DNA from: JAJPHT01 sp035526585
Lineage (GTDB): Archaea > Thermoplasmatota > SW-10-69-26 > JACQPN01 > JAJPHT01
Length of the DNA stretch: 22,888 nucleotides
Direction of reading: 5' to 3'
NCBI GenBank assembly: GCA_035526585.1
Contig: DATLCC010000094.1
Span: forward strand, 1 to 22,888
This document shows positions 15,787 to 22,888 of this stretch, one piece after another. The notes beneath the pieces were generated by a model. That model worked only from the letters and a program-made list of their open reading frames with translations. It was not told the DNA's origin and did no database searches. Position numbers and translations under genes: made by a program. How positions within the stretch are numbered: the stretch's first letter is position 1; each line of letters opens with the position of its first letter.

Positions 15787-16647
15787 ATGCAACGGACCCT
15801 TCTCCTCGCCGCGACGGTCGTCGCCCTGGCGCTCGCGGGCTGCGCGCAACCGGCGCCCAGCACCGAGCCACCGGCGTCGACGCCCTCGTCGTCGCCCACT
15901 CCCTCGCAGACGCCGTCGGCCACCTCGCCCGCACCCACCTCGGCCCCGCCCACGACGCCGGCGACCTCGTCGCCCACGCCGCCATCACCGCAAGGGCAAG
16001 CGCCGTCCTATGCGACGGTGAAGGACTCGGACTTCGTCGCCGGACGAACGATCGACAACCCGTTCCTCCCGATGCCACATGGCGCCACGTGGACGTTCCG
16101 CGGGCACGAGGACGACGAGGACACGCGCATCGAGGTCCGCGTGCTCGACGAGCTCCGCACCGTGAACGGCGTGCAGGCGACCGTCCTTCGCGACACCGAG
16201 TACGACGAGGACGATGAGATCCTCGAGGACACGTACGACTGGTTCGCGCAGGACAAGGACGGCAACGTCTGGTACCTGGGCGAGGCCACGACCGCCTACG
16301 AGGACGGCGGGACGAGCCACGACGGCTCGTGGGAGTGGGGCGTCGATGGCGCGCAGGCAGGCATCGTCATGTGGGCCCACCCGGCCGTCACGGGCGAGCC
16401 CTACTTCCAGGAGCACTACCCGGGCCACGCGATGGACCAGGGCCAGGTACTCGCCCTGGGAGAGAGCGTCACCGTCCCGACGGGGACCTACCAGGACACG
16501 GTGGAGACGCGCGAGACGAACGCGCTCGAGCCTGGCCACGAGGAGACCGCGTGGTACGTGCGCGGCATCGGCGTCGTCCTCAAGGAATCGAAGGACGGCT
16601 CGCGCGAGGAGCTCCTGGCGAGCTCGCTTGTGAGCCCGGCGTCCTGA
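15787..16647 (+). CDS. Lipoprotein with Ser/Thr/Pro linker and DNPFLPM-type domain
   Basis: 286 aa. A signal peptide with lipobox ALAGC (Cys19) is followed by a ~60-residue Pro/Ser/Thr linker, then a ~200-aa beta-rich domain. Hallmarks: DNPFLPMPHGATWTF, a run of acidic residues, DTYDWFAQDKDGNVWYLGE, GVDGAQAGIVM and a C-terminal YVRGIGVVLKES. I recognise this as a widespread secreted family, mainly in soil bacteria, without an assigned activity. The mature domain is strongly acidic. The ATG at 15787 starts exactly at the signal peptide. The sequence 16648-16740 downstream separates it from convergent proA and shows no gene. Confidence 0.88.
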   Translation: MQRTLLLAATVVALALAGCAQPAPSTEPPASTPSSSPTPSQTPSATSPAPTSAPPTTPATSSPTPPSPQGQAPSYATVKDSDFVAGRTIDNPFLPMPHGATWTFRGHEDDEDTRIEVRVLDELRTVNGVQATVLRDTEYDEDDEILEDTYDWFAQDKDGNVWYLGEATTAYEDGGTSHDGSWEWGVDGAQAGIVMWAHPAVTGEPYFQEHYPGHAMDQGQVLALGESVTVPTGTYQDTVETRETNALEPGHEETAWYVRGIGVVLKESKDGSREELLASSLVSPAS

Positions 16648-16740
16648 GCCCCACGTCGAGCACCATGTGGTCCGACGCAGGCGAAGGCAATGCGCGGCGC
16701 CGCTCGCCGGCGCATCCGGCCAACACGAGAGCGCAGCGCA

Positions 16741-18081
16741 TCAGCGCGAGAGCTCGTCGCTCCACGCCGCATCCGGGCGCGAGGCGTGCTTGAAAGACTT
16801 GGGGTCCTTCCCCTGGTAGGCGCTCGCCACGTGGCCTTCGCCAAGGAGGACCCACTTCGTGGTCGTGAGCCCGTCCATCCCGACGGGGCCGCGCGCGTGG
16901 ATCTTGCTCGTGGAGACGCCGACCTCGGCGCCGAGTCCGTAGCGGTAGCCGTCGGCGAAGCGCGGGCTCGCGTTCACGAACACGCCCGCGCTGTCGACGC
17001 CGGCCACGAAGCGGCGCGCGGCCTCCTTGTCCTCCGTGACGATGGCGTCGGTGTGGCGCGATCCGAACGCGTTGACGAACGCGACGGCCGCATCGACGCC
17101 GTCGACGAGCGCGACCGCGATACGGAGGTCCCCGAACTCCACGCCGAAATCCTCCTCGCGCGCGGCCGTCGCGGCGCCCGCGGGCACGAGCTCCAGGATC
17201 TCCGGCGCGGCGCGCACCTCGACGCCGGACTTCGCGAGCGCCTCCACAAGCGGCCTCACGAGATGCTTCGCGCCGGCATCGACGAGAAGCGTCTCGGCCG
17301 CGTTGCAGGCGCTCGGGTTGTCGACCTTCGCGTCGAGCGCGATCCGCACCGCCTTCGCGACGTCCGCCGCCTCGTGCACGTACACGTGGCACACGCCCGC
17401 CGCGTGGCCGAGCACGGGGATGCGCGTGGAGTCCATCACGTGACGCACGAATTCGGAGGATCCGCGAGGGATGACGAGGTCCACGAGGCCGTCGAGCTTG
17501 AGCACGGCGTCGACCTCGGCGCGGCCTTCCAGGAGCTGCACGGAGTCCGGCTCGAAGAGGGCCGCGCGCATCGCGTCCACGATCGCCCTGTTCGTGCGCT
17601 CCGCCTCGCGCCCGCCCTTGAGGAGCGCCGCGTTCCCGGTGCGAAGAGCGAGCGCAGGGATCTGGATCGCGGCGTCGGGGCGCGACTCGAACACGCACGC
17701 GACGACGCCGAGCGGCACGCTCACCTGGTAGAGGCGCAGGCCGTCGTCGAGGAGCGTGGAGCGCAGCGTGCGCCCGAGAGGATCCGGCATGTGCGCGAGG
17801 CTGCGCACGCCCTCGAGCGTGAGCCGCAGCTTCTCGGGCGAGAGCTTCAGGCGATCCAGGAGTGGCTTCGCAAGATCCGCGCGCTCCGCGTCGCGCAGGT
17901 CCTCCGCGTTCGCGGCGAGGATCGGGCCTGTCGCGCGCTCGATCGCGCCCGCGAGCGCGAGCACGCCCTGCGCCCGCTGCGCATCGCTCGTGGCTTGCAG
18001 GCGCAGCGCGGCCGCCCGCGCGCGCTCGGCCTTCCCGCGCACCGCGTCCGTCATCGAGGGCAAGTGGAAGGCATGGCTCAT
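16741..18081 (-). CDS. proA: Gamma-glutamyl phosphate reductase
   Basis: Cytoplasmic NADPH-dependent enzyme, the second step of proline synthesis. 446 aa from the ATG at 18081, slightly longer than the usual ~415-430. Motifs of the family: VPLGVVACVFESRPD (122-136), NAALLKGG (150-157), VIPRGSSEF, GVCHVYV and NPSACNAAETLLV with the catalytic Cys259, then GLGAEVGVSTSKIHARGPVG near the end. A second ATG at 18054 (MTDAVRGK) is possible; the first is preferred for AAGGTGG about 10 nt upstream. The preferred start overlaps the divergent YdeI-like gene by 9 nt. Confidence 0.96.
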   Translation of the reverse strand: MSHAFHLPSMTDAVRGKAERARAAALRLQATSDAQRAQGVLALAGAIERATGPILAANAEDLRDAERADLAKPLLDRLKLSPEKLRLTLEGVRSLAHMPDPLGRTLRSTLLDDGLRLYQVSVPLGVVACVFESRPDAAIQIPALALRTGNAALLKGGREAERTNRAIVDAMRAALFEPDSVQLLEGRAEVDAVLKLDGLVDLVIPRGSSEFVRHVMDSTRIPVLGHAAGVCHVYVHEAADVAKAVRIALDAKVDNPSACNAAETLLVDAGAKHLVRPLVEALAKSGVEVRAAPEILELVPAGAATAAREEDFGVEFGDLRIAVALVDGVDAAVAFVNAFGSRHTDAIVTEDKEAARRFVAGVDSAGVFVNASPRFADGYRYGLGAEVGVSTSKIHARGPVGMDGLTTTKWVLLGEGHVASAYQGKDPKSFKHASRPDAAWSDELSR

Positions 18082-18696
18082 GAGCCTTGGCCACCTTGCC
18101 CCCGCGTGGAGCCGCGCTTCTTTGGCACGCAGGCCCAGTGGCGCCGCTGGCTCGCGAAGCACCACGCAGCGGCGAGCGAGCTCGTCCTCGGATTCTACAA
18201 GGCCGCGGCCGGCAGGAAGGGGATCACGTACCAGCAGGCGCTCGACGTCGCGCTCTGCTTCGGGTGGATCGACGGCGTCCGACGATCGCTTGGCGACGAG
18301 GCGTGGTCGATCCGCTTCACGCCGCGCAGGCCGCGCAGCATCTGGAGCGCCGTGAACCTTCGCCGCGCGGAGAAGCTCAAAGCCGAAGGCAAGATGGCTG
18401 CTGCCGGCCTCGCCGCGTTCGAAGGGCGCGACCCGACGCGCGCCGGCTTGTACAGCTTCGAGAACAAGCCCAAGGCGCTCGCTCCCGCCTACGAGCGCGC
18501 GTTGCGGGCGGACGCGCGGGCGTGGGAGCACTGGAGCGCGTCACCGCCTGGCTATCGAAGGACGGCGACGTTCTGGGTGATGAGCGCGAAGCGCGAGAAG
18601 ACGCGCGAGCGCAGGGCGGCCCAGCTCATCCGTTGGCACTCCGAAGGCAAGCGCATCCCTTCGCTCACGTCGCCCACGCGGAAGAAGGCCGGCTGA
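18073..18696 (+). CDS. YdeI/OmpD-associated family protein
   Basis: 207 aa from the ATG at 18073, or 196 from a GTG at 18106. The domain is easily recognised: FFGTQAQWRRWLAKHHA, the GITYQQALDVALCFGWIDG block, SIRFTPRRPRSIWSAVN, and AYERALRADARAWEHW, ending in a Lys/Arg-rich tail. Proteins of this family are called YdeI or bacteriocin-protection proteins; their biochemical role is not established. The longer open frame upstream is antisense to proA. Because the ATG lies inside the start region of proA (18073-18081), either this gene uses GTG 18106 or proA uses ATG 18054. Confidence 0.88.
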   Translation: MAHEPWPPCPRVEPRFFGTQAQWRRWLAKHHAAASELVLGFYKAAAGRKGITYQQALDVALCFGWIDGVRRSLGDEAWSIRFTPRRPRSIWSAVNLRRAEKLKAEGKMAAAGLAAFEGRDPTRAGLYSFENKPKALAPAYERALRADARAWEHWSASPPGYRRTATFWVMSAKREKTRERRAAQLIRWHSEGKRIPSLTSPTRKKAG

Positions 18697-18701
18697 CGCG
18701 G

Positions 18702-18707
18702 CTTTTT
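18702..18707 (+). promoter_or_regulatory. T-rich promoter box of the RING-like gene
   Basis: CTTTTTGC centred about 27 nt upstream of the GTG at 18732. The spacing matches the leaderless promoters seen at other genes in the window and supports that GTG as the start. Confidence 0.4.
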
Positions 18708-18731
18708 GCGTCTCCACGCCCATCGGCGACG

Positions 18732-19067
18732 GTGCGCCCCGGCCCCTCCGACGAGCAGCTCCTCCGCATGCTGCGCGAGGTCGAGGACGTCGAGGAGGCC
18801 GTCGCTGCGGATGTGGACGAGGGCGCGGACGTGGACGAGGGCGTGCCCACGCCGCCGGACCCGTGCCCCTTCTGCGGCGAGCCCGCGGAGCACCTGGGCC
18901 TCTGCCGCGTGTGCGAGATGGAAGGGTGCCTGCCGCCTGACGTGTGGTCGCCCGGAATGGGAGAGCCATGCCTCGGCGTATGCGTTCGGTGCGCGCGGCC
19001 GCTGCACCTGGCCTGCGCGGCGGAGGACGAGGCGGGGAACCCGCGCTGTCCAGGGTGCGCGTACTGA
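18732..19067 (+). CDS. RING-like multi-zinc protein
   Basis: 111 aa. The N-terminal ~40 residues are acidic and probably helical, with a short repeat (DVDEGADVDEG). Then come 11 Cys and one His: Cys45-x2-Cys48, Cys58-x2-Cys61, Cys66, Cys80, Cys84-x2-Cys87, His92-x2-Cys95, Cys106-x2-Cys109. The last block (CVRC, LHLAC, CPGC) has the cross-brace order of RING/PHD-type fingers; the first block (CPFC, CRVC) may be a zinc ribbon. Start GTG 18732 is chosen from the promoter box 27 nt upstream; the open frame before it overlaps the YdeI-like gene. Function unknown: protein binding or a ubiquitin-like role are possibilities, not observations. Confidence 0.75.
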   Translation: MRPGPSDEQLLRMLREVEDVEEAVAADVDEGADVDEGVPTPPDPCPFCGEPAEHLGLCRVCEMEGCLPPDVWSPGMGEPCLGVCVRCARPLHLACAAEDEAGNPRCPGCAY

Positions 19068-19069
19068 GG

Positions 19070-20443
19070 TCAGGCGGGCGCCGCGGTCGGCACGCTCGTG
19101 GTCGCCGTGACCTTCAGCTCCCTGCGCACGCGCGCTTCGAGGCGCGCGTGGTCGGCGTCGCTGATCCCGAGCGTCTGCTTGAGGCGGCGCACGGAGTTGG
19201 CTTCGGCGAGCGAGACGATCCCGTCGAGGAGCGCGCCTTCGAGGGCCGCCGTGTAGATCTCCTCGCGGCGGCGCTGCTCGTCGTCGATCACGCCCGTGAC
19301 GGTCGCCGGCAGGAAGTGGTTCGCGATCACCTTGCCCAGGCGCGCGGTGAAGACGGAGGTCGCGGCGACGAAGACCGCGGCGACGCTGCCGGCGGCGGGG
19401 AGCGCGCCGAGGTACGTGGACTGGATGAAGTTCTCCGCGACGTTCTCCACGGTCGCGAACGTCACGAAGCCCAGCACGATGACGGAGCCCACGATGATGC
19501 CCTGCCTCGCGCGCACCTCGATGTCGAAGAGCTGGAAGCGCAGGGCGGCGAAGACGAGGAGCGAGAGCGCCACGAGGTCCCACGCGGCATGGAAGAGTCC
19601 GCGGAAGTCGGTGAACTCCTGGCCGTTGAGAAGGGGCGCGGTAGCGGCGCCGGTGATGGCGGCGACGAGGATCGAGGTGAGGAGGACGCGCGCCCAGTGG
19701 CGGAGCTCGGGCGTGCCGCCCCGAAGAGCGTGCCGGCCGCACCAGGCGGCGATGGCGAGGAAGGCGACGGCGGCTGCGATGGCGAGGAGCGTCGTCGTGA
19801 CGTTCCCGACGAAGTCGAGGCCGAGGATCAGCTTCACGACGTCCTGGCCGGAGTGGAACGCGCCTTCGAGGGCAAAGGCGGTCGCAAGGAGCGCGAACTG
19901 CGCGCGGCGCAGCGGCGCGGGCGTCGTGAACGCCTCGCGCGCGAGGACGAACGTCGTCGCGGCGAAGGCGAGGAAGGTGAGATAGAATATGCCGGTCGCC
20001 AGGGGCGTGAGCGAGAAGTCGACAAAGAGCGCGCCCGGTCGCGCCGCGTTCAGCGCGAAGAGGCCGACCGTGGGGAGCGCGCCCACGAGGGCGAGCGCCC
20101 ATCCGATGCGCCGATCGACGCTCTTGCCCATGAGGAGCGCGGGCGCGATCGCGACGAGCGGTCCCCAGAGCATGTAGATGTACGCGCCGCTGCGGAAGGC
20201 CTGCGTGATGACCTCGACGTCGGTGCTCGCGTAGATGACGACCGCGGCGACGGTGCCAAGCGCCTGCTGGATGAGGATCCCCGCCAAGGCGACGCTCCCC
20301 CAGGAGAGGCGCGGGGCCTGGAAGAAGAAGCCGACCAGGGCGACGCAGGCGGCCGCATAGGCCAGCCAGATCCCCTGGATGACGGTGATCGGCAGGCCCA
20401 CGCTCGACGAGACCCGGAAGAGGCCCTGAACCTTTCCGTCCAC
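19070..20443 (-). CDS. Polytopic membrane protein, ~11 TM helices with cytoplasmic helical tail
   Basis: 457 aa. About eleven hydrophobic helices span residues ~15-375. The segment LRFQLFDIEVRARQG before the tenth helix resembles linkers in 7TM sensor modules of archaeal and actinobacterial histidine kinases, but no kinase domain follows. The soluble C-terminus (~390-450) holds EEIYTAALEGALLDGIVSLAE and a helix ending LGISDADHARLE, a short helical domain I have seen on archaeal membrane proteins. Role: probably sensing or signalling, unproven. The start is a GTG at 20443 with GGAGAG 4 nt upstream; the frame continues open upstream, but there it lies inside the beta-oxidation gene. Its start is 35 nt after that gene's stop, on the same strand. 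Confidence 0.8.
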   Translation of the reverse strand: MDGKVQGLFRVSSSVGLPITVIQGIWLAYAAACVALVGFFFQAPRLSWGSVALAGILIQQALGTVAAVVIYASTDVEVITQAFRSGAYIYMLWGPLVAIAPALLMGKSVDRRIGWALALVGALPTVGLFALNAARPGALFVDFSLTPLATGIFYLTFLAFAATTFVLAREAFTTPAPLRRAQFALLATAFALEGAFHSGQDVVKLILGLDFVGNVTTTLLAIAAAVAFLAIAAWCGRHALRGGTPELRHWARVLLTSILVAAITGAATAPLLNGQEFTDFRGLFHAAWDLVALSLLVFAALRFQLFDIEVRARQGIIVGSVIVLGFVTFATVENVAENFIQSTYLGALPAAGSVAAVFVAATSVFTARLGKVIANHFLPATVTGVIDDEQRRREEIYTAALEGALLDGIVSLAEANSVRRLKQTLGISDADHARLEARVRRELKVTATTSVPTAAPA

Positions 20444-20478
20444 TTGCTCTCCAGTTCCGGTCGTCCGGAAAGCGACCC

Positions 20479-22482
20479 TCAGCGCCCCTTGAAGTCGGGC
20501 TTCTTCCGGGCGAACATGCTGCTCACGCCCTCCAGCGTGTCCTCCGTCGAGGCGAGCACCCCGAAGGCCGCGACCTCCATCTCCATGCCGTGCGCGGTGT
20601 CCGTCGTGAGGGAGGCGTTCAGGAGCTGCTTTGTGAACTTGAGCGCGATCGGCGCGCGCGTCGCGAGCTCCGCCGCCAGCGCCTGGACGTCCTTCTCGAA
20701 CGTCTCGTTCTCGAACACGCGGCAAACGAGCCCGTAGCGGAACGCGGTGTCGGCGTCGAATCGGTCGGCAAGGAGCGCGATCTCCTTCGCGTGCGCAAGG
20801 CCGATGATCTTCGGAAGGCGCTGCGTGCCACCCATCGCGGGAAGGAGCCCCAGCGTCACCTCGGGCAGGCCGAACTTCGCGCGCCGAGCGGCGACGCGCA
20901 GGTCGCAGGGAAGCGTGAGCTCGAGGCCGCCCCCGAGCGCCATGCCGTTCACGGCGGCGATCACGGGCTTCCCCATCTTCTCGATCTGCAGGCACATCAG
21001 GTGGCCCTGGCGCGCGACCTCGGAGACCTTCGCCGGCGTCATCTCGCCCACGTCCGTGAGGTCCGCCCCGACGCAGAACGCCTTGTCGCCGGCGCCCGTG
21101 AGCACGACGACGCGGACGCGCTCATCGTCCTCGAGCTGCTGGAACGCCGCGCGGAGGTCCTTCACGAGCTGCGCGTTGATGGCGTGCAGCCGATGCGGCC
21201 GGTTGAGCGTGAGCGTGGCGACCTTCGCCGCCTCGTCCACGTCCACGAGCACCGTCTCGTAGCTCGCGATGCCGCCCTTGCCGCGCGAGGTCCCGTGCTC
21301 GTAGAAGCCGCGGCCGGTCTTGCGCCCGAGCTGCCCCTTCTCGACGAGCTCCACGAGCGATTCGTACGGTTTCACGAGCGGGTGGCTCGTGGCCTCCTCC
21401 ATGCGCAGGAGCGTCTTCAGCACGACGTCGAGGCCGACCTCGTCCGCCCACTCGAGCGGCCCCTTCGGGAACGCGGTGCCGTGACGCATCGCGAGATCGA
21501 TCTGGGCGGCAGAGGCGACGCCCTGCTCGACGAGCTTCGCCGCCTCGTTCGCGACGACGCTCATCACGATCGCGGGATCGAAGTCCTTCGCCTGCTCCGC
21601 CGTGAGCGGCGCGGCCATCTTCCCTTCGTGCCAGCGATAGAAGCCGAGCCCCGTCTTCTTGCCGAGATCCCCCCTCTCCACGTTGCCGCGCAGGCTCGCG
21701 CTCGCCCTGTACGCGTCCCCGAGCCGGCTCGCGATGTAGTCGCTCGCGTGCGTGCCGACGTCGAGGCCCGTGTAGTCCGCGAGCTCAAAGGGGCCCATGG
21801 GGAAGCCAGCCTTGAACTTCATCGCGGCGTCGATCGACTCCATCGGCGCGAGCTTCGCCTCGGCCGCCATCACGCCGGCGCCGACCCAGACGCCGATGAG
21901 GCGGGAGGTGACGAAACCAGGAGTATCCTTCGCTAGGGTCACGGTGGTCTTGCCGAGCTTCTTCGAGACGTCCTGCACGGCCTTCAGCGCCTCGGGCGAG
22001 GTGTCGGGGCCGGGGATGATCTCGATCAGGTCCATGAGGAGCACGGGGTTGAAGAAGTGCATGCCGACGAGGCGCTTCGGGTCGCGCAGCTTCTCGCCGA
22101 TCTCGCGGATGCGCATCGCGCTCGTGTTGGATGCGAAGACCGCGCTCGCGGGCGCGAATCCTTCGACCTCGGCGAACACCTTCTGCTTGAGGTCGAGGCG
22201 CTCGGGCACGGCCTCGATGACGAGGTCCGCGCTGGAGACGGCCTCGCCGAGGCTCGTCGTCGCCTTGATGCGCGCGAACGCGGCGTCGGCCTCTGCGCGC
22301 GTCGCCTGCTGCTTCGCGACGAGCTTGTCGAGCGACGCTCGCACCTTCTTCATCGCGTTCTGCAGCACGTCGTCGCTGATGTCGCGCAGGCGCACGTCGA
22401 ACCCCTTGAGCGCGGCAAGCTCTGCGACGCCGTGACCCATGTCGCCCGCACCGAGCACCGCGATGATCCGAACCTCAGGCAT
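20479..22482 (-). CDS. 3-hydroxyacyl-CoA dehydrogenase / enoyl-CoA hydratase fusion
   Basis: 667-aa bifunctional beta-oxidation enzyme, cytoplasmic. Dehydrogenase half first: NAD-binding GAGDMG (11-16), HFFNP with catalytic His142 paired with Glu154, and two C-terminal dehydrogenase repeats (~185-285 and ~305-395, each ending in a KTGxGFY motif). The crotonase half (~405-667) has the oxyanion-hole stretch VNGMALGGGLEL and both catalytic glutamates (Glu521 and Glu541 in LPEVTLGLLP), so hydratase activity is expected. This domain order is reversed relative to bacterial FadB and is the archaeal type. The ATG at 22482 has no ribosome site but an A-rich box 26 nt upstream, consistent with a leaderless mRNA. 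Confidence 0.96.
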   Translation of the reverse strand: MPEVRIIAVLGAGDMGHGVAELAALKGFDVRLRDISDDVLQNAMKKVRASLDKLVAKQQATRAEADAAFARIKATTSLGEAVSSADLVIEAVPERLDLKQKVFAEVEGFAPASAVFASNTSAMRIREIGEKLRDPKRLVGMHFFNPVLLMDLIEIIPGPDTSPEALKAVQDVSKKLGKTTVTLAKDTPGFVTSRLIGVWVGAGVMAAEAKLAPMESIDAAMKFKAGFPMGPFELADYTGLDVGTHASDYIASRLGDAYRASASLRGNVERGDLGKKTGLGFYRWHEGKMAAPLTAEQAKDFDPAIVMSVVANEAAKLVEQGVASAAQIDLAMRHGTAFPKGPLEWADEVGLDVVLKTLLRMEEATSHPLVKPYESLVELVEKGQLGRKTGRGFYEHGTSRGKGGIASYETVLVDVDEAAKVATLTLNRPHRLHAINAQLVKDLRAAFQQLEDDERVRVVVLTGAGDKAFCVGADLTDVGEMTPAKVSEVARQGHLMCLQIEKMGKPVIAAVNGMALGGGLELTLPCDLRVAARRAKFGLPEVTLGLLPAMGGTQRLPKIIGLAHAKEIALLADRFDADTAFRYGLVCRVFENETFEKDVQALAAELATRAPIALKFTKQLLNASLTTDTAHGMEMEVAAFGVLASTEDTLEGVSSMFARKKPDFKGR

Positions 22483-22503
22483 GCGGGCGCGATGTGCCGG
22501 CCC

Positions 22504-22512
22504 GGGAAAAGG
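22504..22512 (-). promoter_or_regulatory. Promoter box of the beta-oxidation fusion gene
   Basis: CCCTTTTCC on the minus strand, about 26 nt upstream of the ATG at 22482. Weak TATA match; supported mainly by spacing and by the lack of a ribosome site. Confidence 0.4.
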
Positions 22513-22602
22513 GCTTCTCCAGTTCCTGGGCCGGAAAGTTTCCGCGAACTCGCGCTTCCGAACGGCCCGGGATCCGCGGACCCGCGGAAACTCGTCGAAG
22601 GA

Positions 22603-22888
22603 TCAGGGAAGCCACGCATGCACCGTGCGCAGCCGCGCCTCCAGCTCGCGCCACGGGCGCCGCCCCTGGATCGCGTCCTCGGGCGCGGGGTCGGGCGCGC
22701 CCGCGAGTGCCGCGGCGGTGGCGGCGGCGCATGTGGCCATCGCGCCGAGGTCGTATCCGCCCTCGAGGATCGCGGCGATGCGAGGCTGGACGGCGCGCAG
22801 GCGCGTAATACACTCGTAATACGTGCTCGAGACGAGGGCGAGGTTGCCCAGGGGATCGGCGTGGTGCGCGTCGAAGCCGGCGCTCACG
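22603..22888 (-). CDS. Histone deacetylase / AcuC family protein (partial, N-terminus beyond right edge)
   Basis: The last ~95 codons of a zinc-dependent deacetylase-family protein, open to the right edge. VSAGFDAHHADPLGNL is the conserved block containing a zinc-ligand Asp, and AILEGGYDL is the family's C-terminal Gly-Gly-Tyr motif, whose Tyr stabilises the transition state. In archaea and bacteria such proteins act on acetylated proteins, polyamines or other amides; which applies here cannot be told. A GTG occurs at the edge, but the family needs ~200 more residues upstream. Confidence 0.88.
   Translation of the reverse strand, partial: VSAGFDAHHADPLGNLALVSSTYYECITRLRAVQPRIAAILEGGYDLGAMATCAAATAAALAGAPDPAPEDAIQGRRPWRELEARLRTVHAWLP

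Noticed and set aside
16690..18072. Plus-strand frame continuous with the YdeI-like gene
   Set aside because: This part is antisense to proA, which has clear catalytic motifs. Only the section from 18073 on is a recognisable protein.
20444..20995. Upstream extension of the 11-TM protein's open frame
   Set aside because: It lies inside the crotonase domain of the beta-oxidation gene and translates to an Arg/Asp-rich string; the GTG at 20443 with GGAGAG is a better start.
20590..21936. 448-codon plus-strand frame
   Set aside because: Antisense to the hydroxyacyl-CoA dehydrogenase/hydratase fusion and without any recognisable motif.

Overview
The window looks like chromosomal DNA of a high-GC archaeon, most likely an uncultured Thermoplasmatota lineage. 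The evidence is a set of archaeal traits. Signal peptidases are of the Ser/His (Sec11-like) type. Methylmalonyl-CoA mutase is a stand-alone large subunit, and the hydroxyacyl-CoA dehydrogenase/enoyl-CoA hydratase fusion has the archaeal domain order. Several start codons lie about 27 nt downstream of a TATA-like box, as expected for leaderless mRNAs (positions 8749, 11401, 18732, 22482). One secreted protein ends in a PGF-CTERM-like tail. The lineage is an inference; no rRNA or tRNA gene is visible. High GC opens long antisense frames everywhere; these were discarded.

Layout. 1-2420 (minus): a ribbon-helix-helix regulator, an ABC-2-like permease with a large extracytoplasmic domain, and its ATPase (cut by the left edge). 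A 60-nt promoter/operator-like block occurs twice around the regulator gene. 2768-7017: an island with visibly lower GC in its right part, bounded by two ~75-nt inverted elements with an A/T palindrome. It holds a multi-pass membrane protein (plus) and a tight minus-strand operon of a metzincin-like protease, a surface protein and a lipoprotein. 7053-9438: methylmalonyl-CoA mutase divergent from a universal stress protein, with an unusual hairpin/G-quadruplex sequence between. 9448-12558: an alpha-methylacyl-CoA racemase-like enzyme with a probable CTG start, then two tandem signal peptidases, the second carrying an FnIII-like tail. 12559-14036: repeats, a tiny zinc protein and glutamate 5-kinase. 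14076-16647: a lipoprotein, a small membrane protein with a winged-helix regulator, and a lipoprotein of a family I associate with bacteria. 16741-19067: glutamyl-phosphate reductase, a YdeI-like protein and a RING-like zinc protein. 19070-22888 (minus): an 11-pass membrane protein, the beta-oxidation fusion enzyme, and an HDAC-family fragment at the right edge.

Themes. Acyl-CoA catabolism is represented three times (racemase, hydratase/dehydrogenase, mutase), which fits degradation of fatty or branched acids through propionyl-CoA. Proline synthesis is split, with proB and proA about 2.7 kb apart. Cell-surface export is prominent: two signal peptidases, three lipoproteins, a protease and a C-terminally anchored protein. 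The most unusual structure is the 4.25-kb surface-protein island with its inverted borders, where a ~115-135-nt segment next to each border is turned around relative to the palindrome and both adjoining genes lack a normal N-terminus.
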